NCBI RefSeq assembly: GCF_032917945.1
Contig: NZ_CP136624.1
Span: 7,502,001-7,566,000 of the forward strand
Length of the DNA: 64,000 bases
From: Bradyrhizobium sp. sBnM-33
Lineage (GTDB): Bacteria; Pseudomonadota; Alphaproteobacteria; Rhizobiales; Xanthobacteraceae
Direction: 5' to 3'
Of this stretch, positions 45,514-54,505 are shown one piece after another. Under the pieces are notes generated by a model. It saw nothing but the letters and a program-made list of their open reading frames with translations. It searched no databases and was not told the origin of the DNA. Numbering within the stretch: the stretch's first letter is position 1; every line of letters starts with the position of its first letter. The position numbers and the translations under genes were made by a program.

Positions 45514-45852
45514 GTTCTGATCTTCAGCTAAGGGCCAAATGGCGCCATCAGCAAACCTGGACGGCCGAAAAGTACGCTCGCTGGGACTGCGGCGAGTGCA
45601 CGGCCCACGCCTTGGCCGTTACCGGGGTTCCAGCCAAAATCCGAGGGTGACAAATGATCTTGCGCGCGATGGCATTTGATTTTGCGCGCTACACGAAGTC
45701 GGCCCCCTGCTGAGAGTCAGAAGCGGACATTGGCTACGCGACCAATATGTTGGCTAAAAGCCAACACCGAGGAATGCGCTGCCTGTGTCACATTGTCGTC
45801 GCTCCCTCGTCCTTGCCAAACAGCACTTACACCACCATCCGCGTGGGGACCT

Positions 45853-46455
45853 CTATGCTGCCAGAAACGGTATCTCGACCGCCAGTGTGTAGCCGTTGAC
45901 CATCAGCAGGCCACCCGCGGCACCGACGATGCCGCCGACCATCGCAAGCCAGGGCAGCGTCGCGACGATCGAGACCGAGATCAGCACGATGGCGATCTGC
46001 AGAAGAGCTTCGGCATAGTCGAAGTAGGGATCCTGCTTCAGCGCATGGTCGCGCCTGCTCTCGTAGTCCTTGGCCCGCGCCATCAATTCCTTCTTGCCCT
46101 CCTGCGTCTCGGGCTCGGACTCGTAGCGTGCCGCCGTCTTGCGATAGGCCTCCGCTTTTGCCTTCAGGGCCGTTCTGGCCTCGGCATTGAGGCTTCCGTC
46201 CTGCAGGAAAGCCAGTTCGATCGCGTCGGCCGCGAGGTTGTAGTCGGTCTGGCGGATGTTCTTGGCCTGGTAGAAGGCATAGTGGTTCGCGGCATAGATG
46301 TTGTTGTTGGTCGCCTCCTTGCCGGCGTTGGCGCCGCCAAGCCCGGTGATGGCCAGCAGCATCGCCAGAATGGCGATGCCGACCGCGGCGTGCTGCTTGA
46401 AACGGTCGTTCTCCTTCTCCTGATCCATCATGTCGGCGGCGTCTTCGGCTTTCAT
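45853..46455 (-). CDS. DUF4337-like membrane protein
   Basis: 200 residues. An N-terminal helix (AAVGIAILAMLLAITGLGG) is followed by NNIYAANHYAFYQAKNIRQT, a pattern I associate with DUF4337, then a long soluble coiled-coil part (EARTALKAKAEAYRKTAARY) and a C-terminal helical hairpin (IAIVLISVSIVATLPWLAMV, IVGAAGGLLMVNGYTLAV). Inner-membrane protein with a periplasmic or cytoplasmic coiled-coil; function unknown. Single gene with a good GGAGGAGCC-type site before the ATG. Confidence 0.78.
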   Translation of the reverse strand: MKAEDAADMMDQEKENDRFKQHAAVGIAILAMLLAITGLGGANAGKEATNNNIYAANHYAFYQAKNIRQTDYNLAADAIELAFLQDGSLNAEARTALKAKAEAYRKTAARYESEPETQEGKKELMARAKDYESRRDHALKQDPYFDYAEALLQIAIVLISVSIVATLPWLAMVGGIVGAAGGLLMVNGYTLAVEIPFLAA

Positions 46456-46733
46456 CGATCGGCTCCTCCTCGCTCCTAAAGGGCAGGCACGATAAACAAC
46501 GGCGTTATGTCACCATCGCGACGCACGAGCACGTTGATTTGTTCCGAAAATGCGGCAGGCGCGATCGGTCATACGAAGGGATCGGCAATTCCCACGCAGC
46601 GATCAAGGTTTACGCAAACGTTCGGATGCTTCAGTTCAAGCGTCACAGGAACGGCGCGCCTTTACGGGAGAGAAGTCGACCAATATGAGGTCGAAACAGG
46701 CCAGCCACAAGGCCAATACAAACGGTCCGGTCC

Positions 46734-46843
46734 GGGTCAAAAGCGTCGTTTTCACCGTCCGACGAAGACTTCCGGTGTACCCCGGTGAACGGACATCGCC
46801 AGGGCCGGTCGGCATGTCTCAAACGGGCCAAGAGGCGACATGC
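46734..46843 (+). repeat. dispersed ~110-bp intergenic repeat, copy 17
   Basis: GGGTCAAAAGCGTCGTTTTC...GACTTCCGGTGTACCCCGGT...GGCATGTCTCAAACGGGCCA...GACATGC, close to the consensus. The gap 46456-46733 has no supported gene. Confidence 0.88.
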
Positions 46844-46848
46844 CAGAT

Positions 46849-47287
46849 TCAAACTGCCTGTGCGGTCGCGTTCTCTCGCGATGCGGCTGCCGCATCACGC
46901 ATGACGCCGGACACGGTGCTGTATGCCACCACCCAGGCGGACTTCGCCGCCGGCGTCCAAGCCTCTTTCAACCCCTGCTCTAGTGTCCATAGCAAGGCTG
47001 CGCCAACCGTGTCGTAATGCCGATCCTCTATGCCATACCGGATATGGTTTCGCCCAAGGATCTCTTGCGTCGGTATCAACGACGGCAAGTCATCGACACT
47101 GTTGATCACGGCACTCAATGCCTGGACCAGTTTCCGGCGCTGCTCTTTCATATCCGCATTCTTGAACAATCGCTGCAGCGATGGATCGAGCGTAAACAAC
47201 CTCTCATAGAACAAACCAGCCGACATCGCTGATCGGAATGACCTTTGCCCAGGTCGACTTGAGAAGTTCTTTGGTTTCAGGAGACAT
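46849..47287 (-). pseudogene. frameshifted single-domain globin
   Basis: ATG 47287 starts MSPETKELLKSTWAKVIPIS, a bacterial globin A-helix, but frame is lost after SDV. Removing one base near 47220 continues as AGLFYERLFTLDPSLQRLFK and a full globin of ~145 residues with the likely proximal histidine in EDRHYDTVG and the YGIEDRHY region. It resembles flavohemoglobin-type single-domain globins that bind O2 or scavenge NO. One extra base inactivates it unless it is a sequencing error. Ends next to a dispersed repeat. Confidence 0.75.
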
Positions 47288-47585
47288 GGCAATACTTTCC
47301 TATCTGATTGAATCATCTGGTCGGAACACCGCAAGTATGTGCTGGGCCGACGCGCCAAGGTTCGATACCGGCACAATGATTTGTTGAGATTAGTACGTTC
47401 TCATATTGCGAACGGCCCCAAAGGGAGCAGAGGGTCGCAGTTCATCTTCAGACCCACAGCAGCGGTGAGACTGACCAGCGCCGGCTCTATCAGGCCTGCT
47501 GCGGATTGCTGGTCGTGACGGCGTTGAAATTCTTGTGACGGTGCTTCGGCTACCTCGGGTAAGATCGGACGCGAATGTCTGCCTA

Positions 47586-47682
47586 GGGTCAAAAGCGGCG
47601 GTGAGGCTGTGCGCGGGCCGATGTCCGCTCTATCGCTGACAAGCGACGTGATGAAGATCTGAGCGATGTTCGGCTAAGGGCC
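47586..47682 (+). repeat. dispersed intergenic repeat, copy 18 (interrupted by IS1182)
   Basis: GGGTCAAAAGCGGCGGTGAG...GATGTCCGCTCTATCGCTGA...TTCGGCTAAGGGCC, then IS1182 copy 3, then GGCCAATAGCAGACAC (from 49173). No gene is supported in 47288-47585. Confidence 0.75.
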
Positions 47683-49172
47683 GATTGTGTTGAAAAAGTC
47701 TTCGGTTGCGCTGGTTGATGTTCGCTGATTCAGTCGTTGCGAGAGGACTGAATCATGATGGGACATCAGCGAGTTGAGCAGGTCGCGTTGTTCTATGAGT
47801 TTTCGCTCGAGCGGCACGTTCCGGCCGATCATTTGTTGCGATCGATCGACAGGTTCGTGGACCTCGATGGGTTAAGGCGAGAGCTATCCCCCTTCTACAG
47901 CACGATCGGGCGGCCCTCGATCGCGCCCGAGCTGATGATCCGGATGCTGTTGGTCGGTTACTGCTTCGGCATCCGCTCGGAGCGGCGCCTGTGCGAAGAG
48001 GTTCACCTCAACCTGGCATACCGCTGGTTCTGCCGCCTTGGGCTCGATGGTGACGTGCCCGATCATTCGACCTTCTCAAAGAACCGACATGGCCGCTTCC
48101 GCGATAGTGATCTGCTGCGACGGCTGTTCGAAGACGTCTTGCGCCGCTGCATCGACGAGGGTCTGGTTGGCGGAGAAGGCTTTGCGGTCGATGCTAGCCT
48201 GATCAAGGCCGATGCTAACCGGCAGAACGGCGTCGAGGGCGAAAAGGGGTTGCCGCCAAAAGCCGCAAGCCGTGCCGTCGACGAGTATCTAGCTGTCCTG
48301 GACGATGCGGCGTTTGGGGCCGCGACCGAGATCGTCCCCAAGTTCATCTCACCGGCTGATCCTGCCGCGCGCTGGACCGGTGCCCATGGCGGACAGGCTT
48401 TCTTTGCCTACTCCACGAACTATCTGATCGATGTGGAAAATGCGATCATTGTCGACGTTGAGCCGACCACAGCGATCCGGCAGGCAGAAGTTCTCGCTGC
48501 CAAGCGCATGATCGAGCGGACCGCAAAGAACTTCGGTCTTCACCCGTCCAGGCTTCTCGGTGACAGCGCCTATGGTTCAGCCGACATGCTGGGCTGGCTG
48601 GTCGATGAGCACGGCATCGAGCCGCATGTGACCGTGTTCGACAAATCAGCGCGCAAGGATGGGACCTTCACACGGGAGGACTTCAACTACGATCCAGTCA
48701 GCGACGTCTATATCTGTCCTGGCGGCAAGACGCTGACCACAACAGGGACGCGTGTGAATGATGGCGAGACGTTGCTTTATCGAGCGAGCAAGGCTGACTG
48801 TGACGCCTGCGCCTTGAGGCCACACTGCTGCCCGAACACGCCTGCTCGAAAGGTGCCTCGCTCGATCCATGAGAGAGCCCGCGACATGGCGCGGGCGATT
48901 GCTAAATCCTGGGAAGGTCGAGCATCGCGACGGCTACGTAAGAAGGTCGAAATGTTGTTCGCTCACCTCAAGCGCATTCTCAAGCTCGACCGACTGCGAT
49001 TACGTGGACCAAACGGGGCTCGCGACGAGTTCCTCCTTGCAGCAACCGCCCAGAACCTCCGGAAACTAGCCAAGCTGGTCCCAATGCCGCAGCCAAATCC
49101 GGCCTGAGAAGCGGTCGGCTGTGCCGCATTTGCGGCTCGCCTCGCTCGCGGGCCGACTTCTTCAACGGAATC
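47683..49172 (+). mobile_element. IS1182-family insertion sequence, copy 3
   Basis: 1490 bp between GGCC tetramers (47679-47682 and 49173-49176). Same orientation as copy 2, 14.3 kb away. Removing it and one GGCC leaves CTAAGGGCCAATAGCAGACA, a normal dispersed-repeat tail. Confidence 0.92.
47755..49107 (+). CDS. IS1182-family transposase
   Basis: Protein identical to the copies at 29381 and 31959 (450 residues; motifs are given there). The reading frame is intact. Confidence 0.93.
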   Translation: MMGHQRVEQVALFYEFSLERHVPADHLLRSIDRFVDLDGLRRELSPFYSTIGRPSIAPELMIRMLLVGYCFGIRSERRLCEEVHLNLAYRWFCRLGLDGDVPDHSTFSKNRHGRFRDSDLLRRLFEDVLRRCIDEGLVGGEGFAVDASLIKADANRQNGVEGEKGLPPKAASRAVDEYLAVLDDAAFGAATEIVPKFISPADPAARWTGAHGGQAFFAYSTNYLIDVENAIIVDVEPTTAIRQAEVLAAKRMIERTAKNFGLHPSRLLGDSAYGSADMLGWLVDEHGIEPHVTVFDKSARKDGTFTREDFNYDPVSDVYICPGGKTLTTTGTRVNDGETLLYRASKADCDACALRPHCCPNTPARKVPRSIHERARDMARAIAKSWEGRASRRLRKKVEMLFAHLKRILKLDRLRLRGPNGARDEFLLAATAQNLRKLAKLVPMPQPNPA

Positions 49173-49257
49173 GGCCAATAGCAGACACGTAGAATGCTCA
49201 ACTTTGAATGAAGCGGCGCGAAATCGCGCGAGGTCGGCCGCAGCGTCGCGGCCAGCG

Positions 49258-49404
49258 CTACAGGTCAACGCTAACTGATCCGCAGGGCTTGAAGGTATGG
49301 AGCGAGCGCCCGTGCAAGCACCCCTCATGTTTGTGGGCGTAGGCAAGCACGCCCATGATAATCAAAGCCACCACGACCAATCCCGCTACTAGGTTCTGCA
49401 CCAT
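49258..49404 (-). CDS. very small single-helix membrane protein (candidate)
   Basis: 48 residues: MVQNLVAGLVVVALIIMGVL gives one membrane helix, followed by AYAHKHEGC and a short polar tail with two Cys. GGAG lies nine bases before the ATG. Short single-helix proteins are easily overlooked and easily false, so this needs expression or conservation evidence. It starts 80 bp from IS1182 copy 3. The rest of the 49405-49980 gap holds two tandem dispersed repeats. Confidence 0.45.
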   Translation of the reverse strand: MVQNLVAGLVVVALIIMGVLAYAHKHEGCLHGRSLHTFKPCGSVSVDL

Positions 49405-49662
49405 GGCTGTCACTCCAGGTGAACTCATGAACAAGGCGACCGGCTCGAATCGTGGGGATCAACGCCCGGGCAGCGCTCCCTTTCGAGCCGACCAAGGGGC
49501 TGGGGCTGAAATGATCAGCGAAAGGTCGCGCAGCCAAAGAGAGCACAACCGTCGGCCTGATGGCAGCGCAAACTTGTTGCCGCGCTGCGCAAATTCGATG
49601 CGCGATCAGAAGGCGCGTCTTCGGTTGATCTCCTGTTCTGCTTCGACCATGATATCTGCTCC

Positions 49663-49741
49663 GGGTCAAAAAGCGACTTCGCCGACCCAGCCGCGCTTAG
49701 TCAGCTCTCAACCCGAAAGCCGACGTGGGTGGCCAAAATAG
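49663..49741 (+). repeat. dispersed intergenic repeat, partial copy 19
   Basis: GGGTCAAAAAGCGACTTCGC...GCCGACGTGGGTGGCCAAAA. Followed directly by copy 20 in tandem. Confidence 0.6.
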
Positions 49742-49753
49742 GCACGTCGGCTG

Positions 49754-49860
49754 GGGCCAAAAGCGTCGTTTTGACCGTCTCTCGATCACTTCCGATCTAC
49801 CGCGATAAGCGGACCATTCAGCTTCCATCGGCATGTCTCAAAGTGCCATTTGCAGACATC
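49754..49860 (+). repeat. dispersed ~110-bp intergenic repeat, copy 20
   Basis: GGGGCCAAAAGCGTCGTTTT...CACTTCCGATCTACCGCGAT...GGCATGTCTCAAAGTGCCAT...AGACATC, close to the consensus. Confidence 0.85.
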
Positions 49861-49980
49861 AGTCACGCTCACTCGTCCACGTCGTCAGCGCCGGGCGAGC
49901 AGAATCGGCTGCAGGCCGAGCACAGCGGCAGCCGCGAACTAGCAAACGCAACAACTGTCTTGCCGGGCCACTGTCGATTT

Positions 49981-50433
49981 TTATTGTTTTTGAGGAATAG
50001 GTGTGGTGCCCGTTGGACCCATGCCCGTGGTTTGGATGATGACCTCACCATCTTTCGCCCAGACGTAGTGTGGCGTCTTGGGCGGTTCTGAATAGAACGT
50101 GCCCGCGGGATAGGCCTTGAATTTGCTTTCGTCCCATTGTTCGCCGACACCGAAATACAGTGTTCCGGACAAGACCACAGCGGTACGCCACTCGTCTGGG
50201 TGCCAATGCGGCATGACCTTAGTGCCTGGTGGAAATTTGGTTCGCTGAACATACACACCGGGCTTTGTTGGGTCGCCGTACAAGACTGCGGATTGCGATC
50301 CCGGGCTTAGAGGTGCCTTGAACTCGATTTCACTTGGCAATTTGACAACGGGTTCGCTGGTCTGAGCGTAGGCCGTGGCAGTCCAAGCCACCGTACAGGC
50401 AGTGAGAGTCAGATATGCGCACCGCAGGTTCAT
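49981..50433 (-). CDS. exported cupin-domain protein
   Basis: 150 residues with a signal peptide (YLTLTACTVAWTATAYAQ). A single cupin barrel is indicated by motif 1, MPHWHPDEWRTAVVLSG (two His and a Glu for metal), and motif 2, YPAGTFYSEPPKTPHYVWA (third His). Small periplasmic cupins of this type are common in Bradyrhizobium; the reaction or ligand is unknown. Single gene, with a dispersed repeat directly upstream. Confidence 0.83.
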   Translation of the reverse strand: MNLRCAYLTLTACTVAWTATAYAQTSEPVVKLPSEIEFKAPLSPGSQSAVLYGDPTKPGVYVQRTKFPPGTKVMPHWHPDEWRTAVVLSGTLYFGVGEQWDESKFKAYPAGTFYSEPPKTPHYVWAKDGEVIIQTTGMGPTGTTPIPQKQ

Positions 50434-50457
50434 TGTTTTCTCCCATTGCTTTTCAGA

Positions 50458-50566
50458 TGGGTCATTCGCGTCATTTTGGTTCGTCGGCCGACTACTTCCG
50501 GTCCTCCTCTGAAAATGGACCTCGTCAGGGCCGGTCGCCGTGTCTCAAAGGTGCCACGAGCGGACT
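50458..50566 (+). repeat. dispersed ~110-bp intergenic repeat, copy 21
   Basis: GGGTCATTCGCGTCATTTTG...CTACTTCCGGTCCTCCTCTG...GCCGTGTCTCAAAGGTGCCA. It lies between the cupin start and the stop of the cytochrome remnant. Confidence 0.85.
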
Positions 50567-50583
50567 AAGGCCCGGCCCCGAAG

Positions 50584-51124
50584 CTACTTCTGATTGCGCG
50601 GGAACGGGATAAACCCGTCCCGGTTCGGCATTCTCACCTTGGGCAGCGACTGCGCATCGATCACATCGTTCGACCCGACGATCCCGTTGAGATTGAGGAT
50701 ATAGGCCGATACTGCGTAGACTTCGTCCGCGGTGAGCGATTTCGATTCTTGAAATGGCATTGCGCGACGGACATAGTCGAACAGTGTTGTTGCATAGGGC
50801 CAGAAACTTCCCACAGTCTTTATCGGTATTTTGTCCGGTGCCAGCGTGCCCATGCCGCCGACCAACGCGCCAGCGAGCGCGACATCGGGCCTGGTTCCCT
50901 TCTCGCCGTGACAGGCCTGGCACTTCGCTACATAGATGGCTTCACCCTCGCTTGCGGTGCCACGACCAGGCGGCAGACCCTACGCCATCCGGTCCGATGC
51001 TGATGTCCCACGCTGCGATGTCGGCGGGCGCTATCGGTTGCCCGAACTGCGGGGCTTGGGCCAGGGCCGCCGATGCGTTCGTCAGCATAGATATGCAGAC
51101 TGCAATGGGTTTAAGCGTAAACAT
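50584..51124 (-). pseudogene. frameshifted SoxD-like c-type cytochrome
   Basis: ATG 51124 (GGGGAGG upstream) gives a signal peptide (LKPIAVCISMLTNASAALA) and mature QFGQPIAPADIAAWDISIGP. One extra T near 50980 breaks the frame; removing it continues VGLPPGRGTASEGEAIYVAK and the heme site CQACH, then GTLAPDKIPIKTVGSFW to the end at 50584. Full product ~180 residues. The start overlaps the end of the SoxC-like gene, so the pair was an operon, as in sulfur-oxidising soxCD. Probably non-functional. Confidence 0.72.
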
Positions 51125-52380
51125 TGCTGGCCTCCCCCGTCTCGTCAATGCGCCAGCTTGCGATGGCGTTGTAGTGATAGACCCCACGCAAGCCGCGCTC
51201 GTCAGCGAACTGCGCGCGCGTTGGTTGCACCATGCCGGTGTCGTTCGTGGCGCGACTCTGCAACACGGCGGGACCGCCGTTCCATTGCCACGCTGCGCGG
51301 AAGCGCACAGGCGCCTTTGGCAGGATCGGGCCCTGCAAAGCTGCCTGCGACCAGCTTCGTCCGCCGTCAGCCGACACTTCGACCTGCCGGATGCTGCCGT
51401 TGCCCGACCAGGCCAGGCCGGAAATTTCGTAGAACCCGGGTCCCTTCAGCGCGAGTCCCGGCGAGGGACGCGCGATGAAGGACTTCACCTCCATCGGGAA
51501 CACGACTGCCAGGCTTTCTCATCCTTGAGCAGGATCGTGTATTTCGAGGTCTCGTCTTTGGTCATGGCGGGGCCGGCAGTCGCCTTGAGCCGGCGCAGCC
51601 ACTTCACGTTCATGTTGCCCTCAAAGCCAGGCAGCAGCAGCCGCCTGGATAGCCGTTCGAGGGCCGCACTCGCTCGCCGTTCTGATAGAGACAGACGAGC
51701 GCATCATCCATCGCCTTGGGAAGGGGAATGCTGCGGCTCATGGAAGCGGCATCAGCGCCCTCGGCGATCACCCAGCGAGCCGCGGGTTCGACGCCGGCTT
51801 CGTCGAGCAGCATGGAGAGCGGCACGCCGGTCCATTCCGAGCAACCCACCAGCCCGTGAATAGCCGTCACATTGAGCGGCTGCGCCTGCGGCGCGTTGAG
51901 CGCCTGACTGTTGCCGCCACACTCGATGAAGGCGATACGCGACAGCATCGGGTAGCGCGATAGAGCTTCGACCGTAAACACGAGCGGGCGCTTCACCAGT
52001 CCATGGATCACTAGCCTGTGTTGATCGGGATCGATGTCCGGGATGCCGGAATGGCTGCGCTCGAAATGCAGTCCGGATGGCGTGATCATTCCTTCGAGCA
52101 GGTGCAGCGGCGTGCGTGACGCGCCGACGCCGGCCGGGCTGGGGGGCGGCGGAAAGACCTTGACGACCTTGCTCTCGAACTGTGACGGCTGGCCGTAGCC
52201 CGCAAATCCCCGACCCGGCACTTTCATCCATGGCGGCACCGTAAGCGGTTCTGCCGATCCGCAGGACAGGCCCGCGCCCGTCGCACCAACAACGAGCGCG
52301 CCTTCAAGAAAGATACGGCGGCTTAGAATTCCATTGCCCGCCACCGGATCGCCTGTTTCGGGATGTGTTTTTCTAACCAT
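51111..52380 (-). pseudogene. frameshifted SoxC-like sulfite/sulfane dehydrogenase
   Basis: ATG 52380 (GGAG upstream) begins a Tat leader, SRRIFLEGALVVGATGAGL. The molybdopterin domain follows, with the Mo-ligand Cys in IAFIECGGNSQAL and SEWTGVPLSMLLDEAGV. Frame is lost near 51645 (one base missing), resumes as RRLLLPGFEGNMNVKWLRRL, and is lost again near 51517 (one T missing before FPMEVKSFIARPSPG), then runs to 51111. About 422 residues if repaired. A molybdenum enzyme oxidising sulfite or thiosulfate-bound sulfane in the periplasm, now apparently inactive. Confidence 0.75.
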
Positions 52381-52643
52381 GAGCGGCACTCCGTCGTTGC
52401 GGTCAAATCAAGCATTTCGCGTGCTCATGCGCACGGCGAGTGCTCGGTGATAGACCGGCAAAAAAGATGGTCGGTTTTATTGAGAGTGCGATGCCCGCCG
52501 ACGGCATTCCCCGCTGCCATTCGCCTCGAACGGAGACGTCGGCACGTCCCGTGTCAAAAAGCAGTTCTAAAGAAGATTACAGGATCCCAAGCCCATCCAA
52601 AAGACGTTCATATTGGGCCAGGATGTCGCACAAACAATCCAGT

Positions 52644-52874
52644 CTGGAACGAACCGCGCGGTCTATTAACCGAAAAGTAACCGGAAGTTAAGTTGCGATG
52701 GTTAAGAGATCGTTAACAGTGGGCGGATTCCGCCAATTGAGCGTCCCGCGACCAGGATGGATGGTTTGCTATCAGGCTTCACCTCGGAAACGCGCCGCCC
52801 TCGTGGGACACGCCGAGCCAATCTCTATTGTCCGCCCTATGTCGACCGGCTGGTAGGAATGCCCGTCCCGGGCC
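52644..52874. repeat. 220-bp duplicated segment, copy 2
   Basis: Matches 19459-19679 apart from an ~11-base insertion (AGTAACCGGAA near 52675) and scattered changes. No counterpart of the gene that starts next to copy 1 is present here, so this is an orphan upstream region. 52390-52643 has no recognisable gene. Confidence 0.85.
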
Positions 52875-52979
52875 AGTTGCGGAAAGCCTAGCAGCGCCCT
52901 GCTCTCGTCCGCTCTTGCTCTGAAAACCGACATTCGCCGACACGACGGCGAAATCCGTTTGGGGGCCAGAAGCTGACGA
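52868..52979 (+). repeat. dispersed ~110-bp intergenic repeat, copy 22
   Basis: CCCGGGCCAGTTGCGGAAAG...GTCCGCTCTTGCTCTGAAAA...CCGTTTGGGGGCCAGAAGCT. As at 19675, it follows directly after the 220-bp duplicated segment. Confidence 0.7.
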
Positions 52980-53207
52980 TAGCGAAAGAAGTAATCCCCA
53001 GCTTCAAATGTGCATGACGTCGCAGCGGTTCTCCCAAGCTTCCGATTACGGGCGTGAGGCCGACAGCGGCGACAAATGGTGATGTGCGATTATCCATTGG
53101 CCGTCGCGTTTTGTGACAACCATGGTGAAGCGCGATGGCCGGGGAGTATCGTTTTCTTTCGCCCGAGCGACTACGAGGGACGGCTGCGCACTGGGCCGCC
53201 CTCGCCC

Positions 53208-53378
53208 AATTCAATTGCCACCAATCAAAGCGCGATTGCCGCCCTCTTCCGCGTCATGAACCGCTATCTCGGCAACCTGCCGCCGATGCTCCGCGCCAGT
53301 CGTGCGGAACGCCGGCGCAGAGCGCGAGCTCGTCCTGATGCGCTGGGGCATGCCACCACCACCGCGCACCGGCGGTCC
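53208..53378 (+). pseudogene. 5' fragment of a SRAP (YedK-like) gene
   Basis: NSIATNQSAIAALFRVMNRY with GNLPPM is the N-terminal region of SRAP proteins, which bind abasic sites in DNA through Cys2. The MCN start is missing, an internal piece (the usual PGVFPDYP) is deleted, and a frameshift leads to APVVRNAGAERELVLMRWGM with PPPPRTGG. The homologous continuation ([14 protein letters not shown]) appears only at 55331, 1.95 kb away. The catalytic Cys is lost, so the gene is dead. The DNA upstream (52980-53207) has no recognisable gene. Confidence 0.7.
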
Positions 53379-53442
53379 TTCCCCTCTGCCATCTCCTGCT
53401 TCATGGCAGGGATAACGTGAGAGGCAACCTGCCCGGCCGCAT

Positions 53443-54398
53443 CTATGTGGTGCCGCGTCTGCTGTTCGGAGGCGTCGTTCCAGCCTCCTCTGTAATCGTT
53501 CCCGCGACAGCGGTGAGGATAATCAGTGCCGCGACCAGCATGGTCGCGGTCACCGGCTCCCCGAGCACCGCCCAGCCGAGCACAAGAGCGACCACCGGAT
53601 TGACGTAGGCATAGGTGGCGGTGCGTTCCGGCGTACTTGCATGCAGCAAAAAGACATAGGCGCTAAATCCGAGTAGCACAGGATCAGGTAGCCGAGCCCT
53701 GCCAGGGACGTCGCCGACACTGCAGCCAGGTCGAGGACCGCCATTTCGCCGATGGTCATGCTGATAATGAAAAGAAGGGCGCCGCCAATGAGCAGTTCCA
53801 TACCCGCCGTCTGCACCCGCGAGGCGGGTAAGGCGAGCTCGCGCGAAACGACCATGCCTACAGCCCACGAGATGGCTGCGAACAACACTGCGGCGATGTA
53901 CAAAATCTCCACGGCGCCCGTTAGAGGAGCCTGCCGCGCTGCGAGAAGAAGAGCGACCCCGGCAAACCCGACGCTGACGGTCAGTATGGCTCTGGCACTC
54001 GGGGGATGTCCGGCGGGACGCACCCATGAGATGAGCGGCACCCAGAGCGGGATGGTCGCCATCAGCAACGCCGCGAGACCAGACGGCACGCGCTGCTGCG
54101 CGTAAGCCAGGACGCCGTGACAGAACACAAAGAAGAGAGTTCCGAGGATGGCCGTAGCGCGCCACTCCCGCCAAGCTGGAAACGGAGTGGCCCACGCGCA
54201 AGCCACGGCAAGGAGCACGGCGCCGGCGGCTACAGACCGGACCGCCATTAGGAAGAAGGGCGGCAGAGTCTCCAGGCCCAGACGAACGCCTAGGTACGTC
54301 CCGCCCCAGAGGACATAAACAGCAGCGAAGGCGGCGACCAGCTTGAGGCTGCAACGATCGAGGTAAGAGGCCGGGGCGGGAATGGATGCGCAGCGCAT
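53443..54398 (-). pseudogene. frameshifted EamA/DMT-family transporter
   Basis: ATG 54398 begins the protein; membrane helices start with LKLVAAFAAVYVLWGGTYLG. Two EamA repeats are visible, but frame breaks near 53680 after GLGYLILC. Another frame resumes with LLGFSAYVFLLHASTPERTA and VVALVLGWAVLGEPVT. The spacing fits a loss of about seven bases in helix eight. Intact it would be ~320 residues. Divergent from a CGNR regulator, a pairing often seen for EamA exporters. It lies inside the DNA that splits the SRAP gene. Confidence 0.75.
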
Positions 54399-54505
54399 GA
54401 CAGTTCTCTTTGTAACCATCATTCTGGCAGAACAACGGTTACAAGGCTTCGCGGTTCCGTAACCGCCGAAGTGACTTTTGCGGGTTTTTGGCGCAGGATA
54501 GTTCA

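Noticed and set aside
31887..49172. IS1182 copies 2 and 3 as ends of a proven 17-kb composite transposon
   Set aside because: Each copy has its own GGCC flanks, consistent with two independent insertions; no shared outer target duplication supports a composite unit.
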